DNA of 64,000 nucleotides from UBA1426 sp050953365 (GCA_050953365.1 JBMNMN010000002.1:1-64000); one strand, 5' to 3'; counted from the stretch's first letter, positions 53,490-62,227 are shown. A program made the numbers and translations. The notes: a model not told the origin generated them from the sequence alone.

Positions 53490-54089
53490 ATGAAGTATTA
53501 TGCGAAACCTTTAAATAATTTGATCAGCCAACTATCCAAGCTGCCCGGCATCGGAGGAAAGACCGCTCAGCGGCTGGCTTTTCATATCTTGTCCATGGAT
53601 GAGAAAGACGCATTAGCCATTGCAGATGCCATCGTTGAAGGAAAACGGTCCATGAAGTACTGTTCCGTCTGCGGAAATCTTACGGATCGGGATCCCTGCA
53701 GCATCTGTTCCGATACAGCCAGGGACAGAAAGGTGGTTTGTGTGGTGGAGAGCGCAAAGGATGTGGCCGCTATGGAACGCATTCGCGAGTATAACGGACT
53801 GTATCACGTGCTTCACGGCGTCATATCCCCCATGGAGGGAATCGGGCCTGAAGATATTAATTTGAAATCTTTGATTGTTCGTTTGCGGGAAAGTGATATT
53901 GAAGAAGTAATTCTGGCCACCAATCCCAACATAGAAGGAGAGGCTACCGCCATGTATATTGCCCGACTTATTAAACCGTCGGGCATAAAGGCAACCCGAA
54001 TCGCCCATGGGATTCCGGTAGGAGGAGATCTGGAATATACGGATGAAATAACACTGTCAAAAGCAATTGAAGGCAGACGGGAATTATGA
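53490..54089 (+). CDS. recR: Recombination mediator RecR
   Basis: 199 residues. An HhH motif (LSKLPGIGGKTAQRLAFHIL), a four-Cys zinc finger (CSVCGNLTDRDPCSIC) and a Toprim domain (VCVVESAKDVAAMERI, ATNPNIEGEATAMYI) are in the standard order. The ATG at 53490 gives the family length; an ATG at 53478 overlaps the RBS GAGGAG. RecR acts with RecF and RecO to load RecA on gapped DNA. Confidence 0.95.
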   Translation: MKYYAKPLNNLISQLSKLPGIGGKTAQRLAFHILSMDEKDALAIADAIVEGKRSMKYCSVCGNLTDRDPCSICSDTARDRKVVCVVESAKDVAAMERIREYNGLYHVLHGVISPMEGIGPEDINLKSLIVRLRESDIEEVILATNPNIEGEATAMYIARLIKPSGIKATRIAHGIPVGGDLEYTDEITLSKAIEGRREL

Positions 54090-54350
54090 TCATACTCCCA
54101 TCTGCCTTTTTGCCATTTTAAGAAGATATTCATATTTGGATCTCGCCGCCATAATATCGTATGCGGCGTAATCGATCAGATCCGGATCTGTAACTTCGTT
54201 GAAACGCTTTTCTGCCAGCTTCAACTGGATTTCGGCATCGCGAATGGATGCGTAGAGTTTTTCTTCTTCGGTTTGATTCTGGGGCAGGTTCAGAAAGTGT
54301 CGATACATTTTATCTGCAACTCCCTTCACTCCGATAAAACTACTATCCAT
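54090..54350 (-). CDS. yaaL: DUF2508 family protein (YaaL-like)
   Basis: 86 residues. TEEEKLYASIRDAEIQLKLAEKRFNEVTDPDLIDYAAYDIMAARSKYEYLLKMAK (positions 27-82) matches the DUF2508/YaaL group that follows recR in Bacillus. Here the gene is on the opposite strand: its stop codon follows the recR stop with no gap. RBS GGAAAGAAGGAT... (AGGAT region) lies upstream on the minus strand. Function unknown. Confidence 0.8.
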   Translation of the reverse strand: MDSSFIGVKGVADKMYRHFLNLPQNQTEEEKLYASIRDAEIQLKLAEKRFNEVTDPDLIDYAAYDIMAARSKYEYLLKMAKRQMGV

Positions 54351-54472
54351 AACCTCACAGATCCTTTCTTCTTTTGTTATAAACTTCTATTGTTATTCAA
54401 TTCTATTCTATGCATATTCAGCATATTTTATACAAAATATGGACAAAACTGTTCTCAAGAGGTGAATAGGTT

Positions 54473-54742
54473 ATGGAAATGAGCACGGAAATCGGCATTT
54501 TGCTTGCGTATGGTTTTGGCATCCTGGTCTTGTATATTTTGGGCTATCTTCTTCTGGTACCTCTCAAATTTCTGCTTAAACTGATAGGAAACAGCATATT
54601 AGGCGGGTTGTTTATTTTAGCTATCAATTGGGTCGGCGGCCATTGGGATCTTCATATTCCGCTGAATTTCTTTTCGGCGCTCTTTGTGGGTGTTTTAGGA
54701 CTTCCCGGTGCGGTTTTGTTACTGATATTGAACAATATTTGA
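54473..54742 (+). CDS. bofA: BofA family protein (pro-sigma-K processing inhibitor)
   Basis: 89 residues with two or three membrane helices. LVPLKFLLKLIGNSILGGLFILAINWVG and the C-terminal GVLGLPGAVLLLILN match BofA. BofA inhibits the intramembrane protease SpoIVFB in the Bacillus mother cell. Its presence suggests a sporulating ancestor or species. Place after recR-yaaL is conserved. Confidence 0.85.
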   Translation: MEMSTEIGILLAYGFGILVLYILGYLLLVPLKFLLKLIGNSILGGLFILAINWVGGHWDLHIPLNFFSALFVGVLGLPGAVLLLILNNI

Positions 54743-55001
54743 TACTAAATGCAACTCTTATCGGATATTGTATTAGATTAAATGCTGATACCACCTGAAC
54801 ATAGCAAATTAATTTATTTTAATATCGCAAATATTAAGTTGCTTATTTTATGAAAATTAGGTAAAATTAATTATCAAATTATCTGTCTATTGGGTTGCTT
54901 TATTTGCTCAATTAATTGATGTAGGGAAACATGAAATGAAAAAAGTTCAAATGAGGGAGGGAATGCATAGGAACAACGAATATAAACGTTGACGGATCGC
55001 G

Positions 55002-55070
55002 CTCATCCTTTATCTGATCTTCAACAAGTTTGGAACTGAAACAATGGAATCGGAAGGAGATGAAAAATAA
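55002..55070 (+). pseudogene. 3' remnant of a sodium:solute symporter gene
   Basis: The in-frame remnant encodes LILYLIFNKFGTETMESEGD plus two residues and a stop. It aligns with the end of the intact symporter (LILYLIFNKLGKETMESEGV). The AAGGAG inside this remnant (55055-55060) serves as the ribosome binding site of the next small gene, which may be why this stretch survived. Confidence 0.8.
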
Positions 55071-55216
55071 TGATATGGGATTCGGGTTGGGATGTTAGCT
55101 GTAATATATTTAGTTTAATAGCGATTATAGGACCTCTGTGTTTGGTTGGATGGTATTTCAAGGATGCTAAAGAAAGGTTCCAGAAATTGAATCAGGAAGG
55201 CAAGGAAAAGGAGTAA
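55070..55216 (+). CDS. Symporter small accessory membrane protein, copy 1
   Basis: 48 residues, starting MIWDSGWDVSCNIFSLIAII, one membrane helix, then a conserved GWYFKDAKERFQKLN and a charged tail. It overlaps the symporter remnant by one base (TAATG). In 40 aligned codons with copy 2 I count 23 identical, 11 synonymous changes and 6 amino-acid changes, so it has been under selection even though its own symporter is gone. Too short for routine calling. Confidence 0.75.
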   Translation: MIWDSGWDVSCNIFSLIAIIGPLCLVGWYFKDAKERFQKLNQEGKEKE

Positions 55217-55719
55217 AGGGAGTCAACGGCTTAAAAGGGACCATGTTAATTGGATTCAATGTCAATTGTTGGGGTTAAACCTGTAAGACTAAAAAGAGAC
55301 ATCACTTCACTTTTGGCGCAGAGTGGGGCAATCTACCCTGCGTATCTTTGTCTGTAAAAGACTATCAACGCATTGACTCGTTTGGTGTGGTCATTGCCGG
55401 AGGCCTGCCCTATTAATATAAAGTAATAAAATATTGATACAACGGAAGCACGGCAAATTAATAAACATAATACCGCAAATATGTAGTTGCTTGTTTTCTG
55501 AAAATTAGATAAGATTAGTTATCGTTAAATTGTCTATCAATTGTGATTATTTTATTTGTTCTATTAAAGGAGGGAAACTTGAAATGGACGTAGTTAATAA
55601 GAGGGAGGGAATGGTATAGGAATACGGCTTAAACAACATTGATTGACTGGAATGGACTGGCAAAAAGCTTCTTTACCAATTGCAGGTATAAGCTAGAAAA
55701 CCTAAAGGAGGTAATGTCG
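55217..55719 (+). promoter_or_regulatory. Intergenic region before the intact symporter (second copy of the leader)
   Basis: About 500 bases without a convincing gene. It holds the decayed terminator of copy 1 and, from about 55430, the leader that matches 54780-54985. A possible small reading frame is not supported. AAAGGAGG at 55704-55711 is the ribosome binding site of the symporter. No clear sigma-A promoter pair stands out in this AT-rich DNA. Confidence 0.5.
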
Positions 55720-57234
55720 TTGGATACAAATGTTATTGTTCAGATCCATGCAATAGACTGGATTCTTTTAGCTGCTTACGTCGCCCTTATACTGTACATA
55801 GGTTATTATTTTTCTAAAAGATCCAAAGGTTTTGACGATTATTTCATGGCGGGAAGAGACCTTAACGCCCCTATTCTTGTAGGTACTCTGGTTTCCACTT
55901 TCTATGGCCTTGATACATTGTTCGGCACATCGGAAGTCGGTTTCTATGAAGGTATTTCAGGTTTCTTCGCTTATTCTCTACCCTACACTTTACTGTATGC
56001 GATCATGGCAATTTTGTCCCCGGTTTTCAAGGAGAAATTCCCTGAAGGGACCACGATGCAGGAAATTACATTCAGAAAATATGGAAAGACAGCCGGTATA
56101 GCTTCATCCATAGCGTCATTTATATACTCTACAAATACCATGGAAATGATGGGTATCGGATTCCTGCTTCGCCTTATCACAGGTATGCCTTTCTGGGTAG
56201 GAGTTTTGATCGGGGCCATCTTCATTACCGCATTTACATGGATGGGCGGTCTCTGGGCGGTAACGATTACGGACTTCATGCAGTTCATAGTCATGATGGT
56301 ATGCGTAGGTGTCGCTCTGGTTATCGGCTGGAATGCCATCGGCGGATTTGAAAACATTGTGATCGGCCTCGAAAACTTTGTCGGAGAAGACGCAGCGTAT
56401 TACTTTACTGTAGGAGCGGGGTATCTCACTCCATGGACACTATTTGCATATTCGGTTACCGCGTTTGCGGTGCTGGCCGAGCCCGCATTCTTCCAGAGAA
56501 TTTTTGCTTCATCGGGACCGAAGGAAATCCAAAAAGCTTTCGCAGCAGGTATTCCCATGTGGCTGTCCTTCGACTGGGCAGTAACATTCTTAGGAATCAT
56601 GGGAGCGGCCGCAATCGGCCTTGCTATCATTCCTGAAGATGTAGCGGCTAACGAAGCATTGTTCGCCGTCGCCGGACAATACCTGCCCGTAGGATTATTA
56701 GGAATCTTTATCGCCGGTGTTTTCTCCTGCGCTATGTCGACAGCCGACTCTTATTTCCTGGTAGCCGGCGGCGTCATCGGATACGACATTTACAAAGGCG
56801 TTATTAATCCCGATGCAGATCAAAAGCAGACAGAGAGGATGACTAAAATCGGTGTATTGATTTCAGCAGTCTTATCCCTTGCTCTGGCCTTCTTCTTTGA
56901 GCGCATAATGGAAGTTTGGGTGTTCCAGGCTACGGTAATTATTACAACATGTATAATACCTGTATACTTCGGAACCTTCTCCAAGAAGCCTCCGAAGAAA
57001 ATTGCAGGAACAGTGGCCACCATTTTCGGTTTGGTTTCATCTGTTATCTGGTATATCTGGACCAATTTCTTCGGAGTTTACGACGAAGATATGGAGATCT
57101 ACGTTGTCAAAATTGGCGATGTGGAGTTGTGGCAAGAGTACGGTATACTGATAATAACACCGATAGTGCTCATCCTTTATCTGATCTTCAATAAGCTTGG
57201 CAAGGAAACAATGGAATCGGAAGGAGTTGAGTAA
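55720..57234 (+). CDS. Sodium:solute symporter (SSS) family transporter
   Basis: 504 residues, about 13 membrane helices. YYFSKRSKGFDDYFMAGRDLNAPI is the N-terminal SSS signature, GGLWAVTITDFMQFIVM the core helix region and GIFIAGVFSCAMSTADSYFLVAGGVIGYDIYK the family motif. The TTG at 55720 is preferred because it lies 8 bases from GGAGG; the ATG at 55714 is only 2 bases away. Longer readings from 55639 add residues before the RBS. The solute (amino acid, proline, pantothenate, organic acid) is not evident. It is followed at once by its tiny partner gene. Confidence 0.88.
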   Translation: MDTNVIVQIHAIDWILLAAYVALILYIGYYFSKRSKGFDDYFMAGRDLNAPILVGTLVSTFYGLDTLFGTSEVGFYEGISGFFAYSLPYTLLYAIMAILSPVFKEKFPEGTTMQEITFRKYGKTAGIASSIASFIYSTNTMEMMGIGFLLRLITGMPFWVGVLIGAIFITAFTWMGGLWAVTITDFMQFIVMMVCVGVALVIGWNAIGGFENIVIGLENFVGEDAAYYFTVGAGYLTPWTLFAYSVTAFAVLAEPAFFQRIFASSGPKEIQKAFAAGIPMWLSFDWAVTFLGIMGAAAIGLAIIPEDVAANEALFAVAGQYLPVGLLGIFIAGVFSCAMSTADSYFLVAGGVIGYDIYKGVINPDADQKQTERMTKIGVLISAVLSLALAFFFERIMEVWVFQATVIITTCIIPVYFGTFSKKPPKKIAGTVATIFGLVSSVIWYIWTNFFGVYDEDMEIYVVKIGDVELWQEYGILIITPIVLILYLIFNKLGKETMESEGVE

Positions 57235-57368
57235 TGATGTTATGGGATACAGGTTGGGATGTTAGTTGCAATATATTCGCTTTGATATCGATTATAGGGC
57301 CTATGTGTCTGGTTGGATGGTATTTCAAGGATGCCAAAGAGAGATTCAAGAAGTTGAACGAGCAGTAA
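57234..57368 (+). CDS. Symporter small accessory membrane protein, copy 2
   Basis: 44 residues, starting MMLWDTGWDVSCNIFALIS, one membrane helix and the tail GWYFKDAKERFKKLNEQ. It overlaps the symporter stop by one base (TAATG) and takes its RBS AAGGAG from the symporter's 3' end. Tiny proteins of this kind accompany SSS transporters in many anaerobes and are taken as accessory subunits. Coupled translation suggests a 1:1 complex. Confidence 0.8.
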   Translation: MMLWDTGWDVSCNIFALISIIGPMCLVGWYFKDAKERFKKLNEQ

Positions 57369-57430
57369 TTTAGCTATTATCAGTAATGTAGAGCATGAGC
57401 CTATGGAGGCGTAAAGTAGTATTCGTTTTT

Positions 57431-57463
57431 CGCAGGGTGGAGAAATCCGCCCTGCGCTTTTTT
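57431..57463 (+). terminator. Intrinsic terminator of the symporter operon
   Basis: CGCAGGGTGGA (57431-57441) pairs with TCCGCCCTGCG (57446-57456), one G-T pair, tetraloop GAAA, followed by C and six Ts. Its degenerate counterpart is at 55318-55342. Confidence 0.92.
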
Positions 57464-57512
57464 GAGAGAAATTGCTTGATTGCAATTCTGTCCGGTGGAG
57501 GATTGTCGAAGG

Positions 57513-57570
57513 TTTACACACAGATTATATATTTATGAAAACCGTATCGGAGTCTATCCATGTGTGTAAA
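57513..57570. promoter_or_regulatory. Spaced inverted repeat upstream of the orphan membrane gene
   Basis: TTTACACACA (57513-57522) and TGTGTGTAAA (57561-57570) are exact complements, 38 bases apart, just before a TATAAT (57578-57583). They could be paired operator half-sites or looped sites for a regulator of the next gene. No -35 box is clear. Confidence 0.4.
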
Positions 57571-57628
57571 AATGAAGTATAATGTTTCATGTCGATGATA
57601 AATACCTTTTGTGACGGAAGGAAAAAGT

Positions 57629-58477
57629 ATGAGCAAGATCGTTGGAATAATCGCATTTCTTTTGCTGGCCCCCCTCTTGGCAGGTTTTTTTCAAGGAGTG
57701 GGATCCATTATTTCCGCTATATTGCTGAAAGAGGATCCGTCCCATGTTTTTAACAGATTTCGGGATTTATATCAATTGTACCGTGAACCATGGGATGTGA
57801 CAGACCGAAAGGAAAAGCTTGGCGCAATACTTTTTTTGATTCTCATCCTCCTTGGAGGAGCCATCTTCTTTGCCGGCGGCAACCTGGCTTTATGTTTCCT
57901 CTTGTTGGTCTTTGCCCATGGTATAAGGATTTATACCGGTTGCTTTTCTGAAGCGTTGGAACCTGTTCTTAAGATACCCGAAATGCAAAGGGACATAATT
58001 TCTTCAACGTTCTTTGCAAGTCAACTGCTGCTTGCAGCGGCGGGCTTCCACTGCTTCGTGGGCTTGTTCCAGTATGTGGGTAGTTTTATGACGGCAGATA
58101 TTGCGGCTGTCGATACTGCACCGGCGCTTTATATGCCCGCAATGCTTATCGGTTTGATCTGGATGTTGCTTTATGGGATCAATGCCGACCTTCCGTTGCA
58201 TTGCGATTCGGAAAAAACCTCCGGCAAATCGAAATTTTTCTTCGAGATAGGGCTTTGGTATAAAAGAGTGATTCTCTACGCGGTTCTGTTTCTGTTCAAT
58301 TATGCGGGAACTGCCTTTTCTGTGGTGATTGCAATAGCCATCTGTCTCTTAGTATGGTTGCTGGAACTGCTTCTCCGCAAGCCTCATACCAAACTGCCGG
58401 AGCCGGTTGTCCTTTTAACTGTATCCGCAATTCTTTTGGTCGCTTCCTTTGTAAATTTGCTGATTCTATTGCCGTAA
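57629..58477 (+). CDS. Orphan membrane protein resembling NuoH/HycD/EchB
   Basis: 282 residues, about eight membrane helices. The N-terminal LLLAPLLAGFFQGVGSIISAILLKED...FNRFRDLYQLYREP pattern resembles HycD/EchB, where PLL...R.A.LQ.R.GP...QPYRDL.KL precedes the second helix. That subunit forms the quinone/proton-channel anchor of group 4 [NiFe] hydrogenases and complex I. None of the partners (EchA, C-F, Nuo) are here, so the protein may have another role. RBS GGAAGGAAAAAG, ATG at 57629. Confidence 0.55.
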   Translation: MSKIVGIIAFLLLAPLLAGFFQGVGSIISAILLKEDPSHVFNRFRDLYQLYREPWDVTDRKEKLGAILFLILILLGGAIFFAGGNLALCFLLLVFAHGIRIYTGCFSEALEPVLKIPEMQRDIISSTFFASQLLLAAAGFHCFVGLFQYVGSFMTADIAAVDTAPALYMPAMLIGLIWMLLYGINADLPLHCDSEKTSGKSKFFFEIGLWYKRVILYAVLFLFNYAGTAFSVVIAIAICLLVWLLELLLRKPHTKLPEPVVLLTVSAILLVASFVNLLILLP

Positions 58478-58510
58478 TATTGTGCTACTGAAAAAGAACG
58501 GCACAGAAAA

Positions 58511-58538
58511 ACTGCCGCCTTTCAACAAAGGCGGCAGT
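58511..58538. terminator. Bidirectional terminator
   Basis: ACTGCCGCCTTT (58511-58522) and AAAGGCGGCAGT (58527-58538) are perfectly complementary with a 4-base loop. On the minus strand TTTTT follows, giving the terminator of the citrate synthase gene; it also closes the convergent membrane-protein gene. Confidence 0.9.
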
Positions 58539-58586
58539 GATTATATATGAGATATTAGGCTGGTATGTGGTTAAGCGGTAGGATAT

Positions 58587-59987
58587 TTATCCTCTTTCGG
58601 AAATAGGCACGTATTCCTGCTTTGATTGTACGTTTATATAAGCGGGACGAACCAGTTTGCTGCCGTTCACCAGTTCTTCGAGCCTGTGTGCACACCAGCC
58701 GGATATTCTCGAAGCGGCAAACACTGCGGTGGCGATATCTAAAGGAATGTTTAAAGCGCTGTATACAAATCCCGAGTAGAGATCCACGTTGGCAGGCATT
58801 GGTTTTTTTACACCTTTAATCTTTTCGTACAGTTTAGGCCCTTGTTCTTCAATGAAATCGTAGAGCCTGAAATCATCCATAAGCCCCTGCTCTTCGGCGA
58901 GTTTTTTCGCCATTTTCTTTAAGAGAACAGCACGAGGATCGGATAATGTATATACGGCATGCCCGAGCCCGTAGATCAGCCCCGAACCGTCGAAGGTTTC
59001 GCCTTTCAACAGTTTTACAAGGTATTTCTCTACCTCCTTATAGTCTGTAATGTCTTTTACGTTGGCTTTCAAATCATTTATCATGCCGATCACTTCCACA
59101 TTGGCACCGCCGTGTCTGGGCCCTTTTAGAGACCCGACTGCGGCTGCGATGGCAGAATATGTATCAGTAGCCGTAGAGGTGACCACGTGGGTGACAAAGG
59201 ACGAGTTGTTTCCGCCTCCGTGCTCTGCATGGAGGATCATGCTCAGATCCAGCGACTTGGCTTCAATATCGGAGTATTCCCCGGTGGGACGGATCATCCG
59301 AAGGATGTTTTCCGCAGTGCTCTTCTCCGGATCCGGATAATGGAGGTGGAGGCTTTCTCCATGATAGTGGGATCGTTTTGCTTGAAAACCATAAGCTATC
59401 AAGGAGGGAAAATATCCGATCAGGTCGATGGATTGCCTCAAAACATTGGGAATGGACAGATTATCCGGGTCTTCGTCATAGGAATACAGGGCGAGAACGC
59501 TTCTCGCCAGCTTGTTCATCACGTTTCTGCTAGGGGCAACCAGGATCATGTCTCTTGCAAATCCCGGAGGGAGTTCGCGCCGGGCAGCCAGGGTGGCGCA
59601 GTACGCGTCCAGTTGTTTTTGGGTGGGCAACTCTCCGAAGAGAAGCAGGTAGCTGGCTTCTTCGTAGCCGAAACGGTTCTCTTTAGTTACGTTTTCCACC
59701 AGGTTATTGACATCAATGCCTCTGTAATACAGCTTACCTTCCGCGGGCACTTTTTCATTGTTTTCGTTGATGGTGTATCCGACAACCTCTCCTACTTTGG
59801 TAAGGCCCACAACCACACCTGTGCCATTGGCATTTCTCAAGCCCCTTTTTACATCGTATTTTCCATATAGGCTATTATCGATATTGTTATTCTTTATGAG
59901 ATGCCCGGCCATGGCAGCGACAAAATCCTTTTCAGGATAGGAATTGCGAGTTTTATCCGCTGAATGGCGTCCGTTTGATTTTTTCAA
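58587..59987 (-). CDS. gltA: Citrate synthase
   Basis: 466 residues. LILHAEHGGGNNSSF-type catalytic His region (LDLSMILHAEHGGG), GPRHGGANVEVI and GLGHAVYTLSDPRA contain the three catalytic positions His, His and Asp; LYSGFVYSALNIP follows. It condenses oxaloacetate and acetyl-CoA, probably to make glutamate in this anaerobe. The N-terminus is about 30 residues longer than in many bacterial enzymes. RBS AGGAGG (minus strand, near 60000). Monocistronic. Confidence 0.94.
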   Translation of the reverse strand: MKKSNGRHSADKTRNSYPEKDFVAAMAGHLIKNNNIDNSLYGKYDVKRGLRNANGTGVVVGLTKVGEVVGYTINENNEKVPAEGKLYYRGIDVNNLVENVTKENRFGYEEASYLLLFGELPTQKQLDAYCATLAARRELPPGFARDMILVAPSRNVMNKLARSVLALYSYDEDPDNLSIPNVLRQSIDLIGYFPSLIAYGFQAKRSHYHGESLHLHYPDPEKSTAENILRMIRPTGEYSDIEAKSLDLSMILHAEHGGGNNSSFVTHVVTSTATDTYSAIAAAVGSLKGPRHGGANVEVIGMINDLKANVKDITDYKEVEKYLVKLLKGETFDGSGLIYGLGHAVYTLSDPRAVLLKKMAKKLAEEQGLMDDFRLYDFIEEQGPKLYEKIKGVKKPMPANVDLYSGFVYSALNIPLDIATAVFAASRISGWCAHRLEELVNGSKLVRPAYINVQSKQEYVPISERG

Positions 59988-60128
59988 AGTCGTTGACCTC
60001 CTGCATAGATTCAGCGTGAAAATCCGTAAAAATCATTGAAACGTATTATATAATAATTCATTGTGCTTTACAAGGTCCTTTGCAGGTAATAAATAGCTAT
60101 GCCGTAGAAAAATTGGATAAATAATGCA

Positions 60129-60142
60129 AGAACATACGTTTG
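60129..60142. promoter_or_regulatory. LexA (SOS) box
   Basis: AGAACATACGTTTG matches the Gram-positive SOS box CGAACRNRYGTTYG at 13 of 14 positions. It overlaps the -35 hexamer of the uvrB promoter, so LexA binding would block transcription until DNA damage. Confidence 0.75.
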
Positions 60143-60168
60143 ACATATGGATTTTAATAAGCTACACT
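60140..60168 (+). promoter_or_regulatory. Promoter of uvrB-uvrA
   Basis: TTGACA (60140-60145), 17 bases, TACACT (60163-60168). A TATAAT at 60171 is also present but is 25 bases from this -35. The leader to uvrB is about 80 bases. Confidence 0.6.
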
Positions 60169-60256
60169 ATTATAATGTATGATTTGAAGAATATCCACAG
60201 AGCGGAAGTTGCAAATATAATAGCAACTATCGGGTATGGATAGGAAGTGACAGGTT

Positions 60257-62227
60257 ATGTTTAAACTCGTATCTGATTACAAATTGACCGGCGATCAGCC
60301 TCGGGCGGTAGAACAGCTGGTACAGGGGATCCGGCACGGGGTGAAGCACCAGACACTTCTCGGTGTTACGGGTTCGGGGAAGACCTTTACCATGGCTAAT
60401 GTCATCCAACAGGTTCAAAAACCCACCCTTGTAATTTCGCATAACAAGACTCTGGCGGCCCAGCTCTGCGGAGAGTTTAAAGAATTCTTCCCGGAAAACG
60501 CTGTGGAATTTTTCGTCAGCTACTACGATTATTACCAGCCGGAAGCTTATGTGCCGGCAACGGATACCTATATTGAAAAAGATTCCGACATAAACGACGA
60601 AATTGATAAATTGCGACATTCAGCCACCGCGGCTTTGGCGGAACGAAGAGACGTGATTATCGTAGCCAGCGTATCTTGCATATACGGTCTCGGCAGTCCC
60701 ATCGATTACGAAAATCAAGTGCTTTCCATCCGCCCGGGAATGCAAAAGGACAGGAATGAGATACTGCGCAAGCTGGTGGATATCCAATATACGAGGAACG
60801 ACCTGAATTTCACGAGAGGCACTTTTCGTGTAAGAGGTGATATAATAGACATCTTTCCGGCGGGTTCGGAGCACGCGGTGCGGGTAGAGCTTTTCGGCGA
60901 CGAGGTGGAGCAGATTAAAGAGATGAACTCATTAACCGGAGAAATCTACGGTTTGCGAAATCACGTCTCCGTCTTTCCTGCATCTCACTATGTCACTTCG
61001 AAGGAAAAGATGGAGCTGGCCATTCAGAGTATTGAAGCGGAGCTGGAGGAAAGGGTCAAGTGGTTCAAAGATCAGGGCAAGCTCGTGGAGGCACAAAGGC
61101 TTGAGCAGCGAACCAGGTACGACCTTGAACTCCTCCGGGAGATAGGCAGCTGCAAGGGAATAGAGAACTATTCACGCCATATCAACGGTCTGCCGCCGGG
61201 CGCCCAGCCCTATACTCTCATCGATTACTTTCCAGACGATTTCCTGATTATAGTGGACGAATCCCATGTTATGCTTCCCCAACTCCGTGGCATGTGGGCA
61301 GGAGACCGTTCGAGAAAAATCAATCTGGTGGAGTACGGCTTCCGGTTGCCGTCGGCCTTGGATAACCGTCCTTTATCCTTTCAAGAGTTCGAGGCAAAGG
61401 TCAACCAGATCATATATGTAAGCGCTACTCCCGGAGAGTATGAAAAGGAAAAGAGCGGCGGAATCGTAGCCCAGCAGATCATCCGTCCTACGGGACTGCT
61501 GGATCCGGAGATAACGGTGCGAAAGACCGAAGGACAGATCGACGATCTAATAGGAGAAATCAACAAGGTGGTGGAACGAAACGAGAGGGTTCTCGTGACC
61601 ACACTCACTAAAAAAATGGCGGAAAGCCTGACGGATTATTTAAAAAATGTGGGTATAAAGGTCCGTTACCTTCATTCGGAAGTAGAGACCTTGGAGCGAA
61701 TGGAAATCATCCGCGATTTGCGGCTGGGACTCTTTGACGTGCTGGTGGGCATCAATCTTCTTAGAGAGGGTTTGGATCTGCCGGAAGTATCGCTGGTAGC
61801 CATACTTGATGCGGATAAAGAGGGGTTCCTGCGGACTGAAACTTCCCTGATTCAAACCTGCGGCAGAGCCGCAAGAAACGCCAGCGGAAGAGTCATCATG
61901 TATGCAGACCGAATCAGCGATGCCATGGCCAAGGCAATTGCGGAAACCAAGCGACGGAGAGAGATACAGGAAGCCTATAATAAAGAGCACGGTATTGTGC
62001 CGAGGACGATAGAAAAATCCATTCGCGACGTGATAGAGGCTACCAAGGTGGTGGAAGAGCCGGAAGAGTATTACCGGGGGAAGACTCCGTTGGAACTGAC
62101 AAAAAAAGAGCTGGCCGATTACGTCAAGTTGCTTGAAAAGCAGATGAAGCAGGCGGCTGCCGATCTGCAGTTCGAAAGGGCGGCGCAGTTGAGAGACCGC
62201 ATTTTTGAATACAAGGTTCGATTATAA
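60257..62227 (+). CDS. uvrB: Excinuclease ABC subunit B
   Basis: 656 residues. LGVTGSGKTFTMANVIQ (Walker A), the beta-hairpin YYDYYQPEAYVP, IIVDESHVMLPQ (motif II), LVGINLLREGLDLPEVSLVAILDADKEG and a C-terminal UVR motif (LLEKQMKQAAADLQFERAAQLRD). It verifies damage and joins UvrA and UvrC. ATG at 60257. uvrA follows after 92 bases, and an SOS box controls the pair. Confidence 0.96.
   Translation: MFKLVSDYKLTGDQPRAVEQLVQGIRHGVKHQTLLGVTGSGKTFTMANVIQQVQKPTLVISHNKTLAAQLCGEFKEFFPENAVEFFVSYYDYYQPEAYVPATDTYIEKDSDINDEIDKLRHSATAALAERRDVIIVASVSCIYGLGSPIDYENQVLSIRPGMQKDRNEILRKLVDIQYTRNDLNFTRGTFRVRGDIIDIFPAGSEHAVRVELFGDEVEQIKEMNSLTGEIYGLRNHVSVFPASHYVTSKEKMELAIQSIEAELEERVKWFKDQGKLVEAQRLEQRTRYDLELLREIGSCKGIENYSRHINGLPPGAQPYTLIDYFPDDFLIIVDESHVMLPQLRGMWAGDRSRKINLVEYGFRLPSALDNRPLSFQEFEAKVNQIIYVSATPGEYEKEKSGGIVAQQIIRPTGLLDPEITVRKTEGQIDDLIGEINKVVERNERVLVTTLTKKMAESLTDYLKNVGIKVRYLHSEVETLERMEIIRDLRLGLFDVLVGINLLREGLDLPEVSLVAILDADKEGFLRTETSLIQTCGRAARNASGRVIMYADRISDAMAKAIAETKRRREIQEAYNKEHGIVPRTIEKSIRDVIEATKVVEEPEEYYRGKTPLELTKKELADYVKLLEKQMKQAAADLQFERAAQLRDRIFEYKVRL

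Larger units (their letters stand above)
54743..55343 (+). repeat. First, degenerate copy of a tandemly duplicated symporter unit
   Basis: The leader (from about 54780: AAATTAAT...CGCAAATAT...AGTTGCTT...GAAAATTAG, and AGGGAGGGAATG at 54953) matches that before the intact symporter (from about 55430). The symporter coding part is missing except for its last 22 codons (55002-55070); the small gene follows intact. A decayed copy of the unit's terminator, GCAGAGTGGGGC...CTACCCTGCG, lies at 55318-55342. So one unit was duplicated and about 1.5 kb was later deleted from the first copy. No other gene is seen in 54743-55001. Confidence 0.8.
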
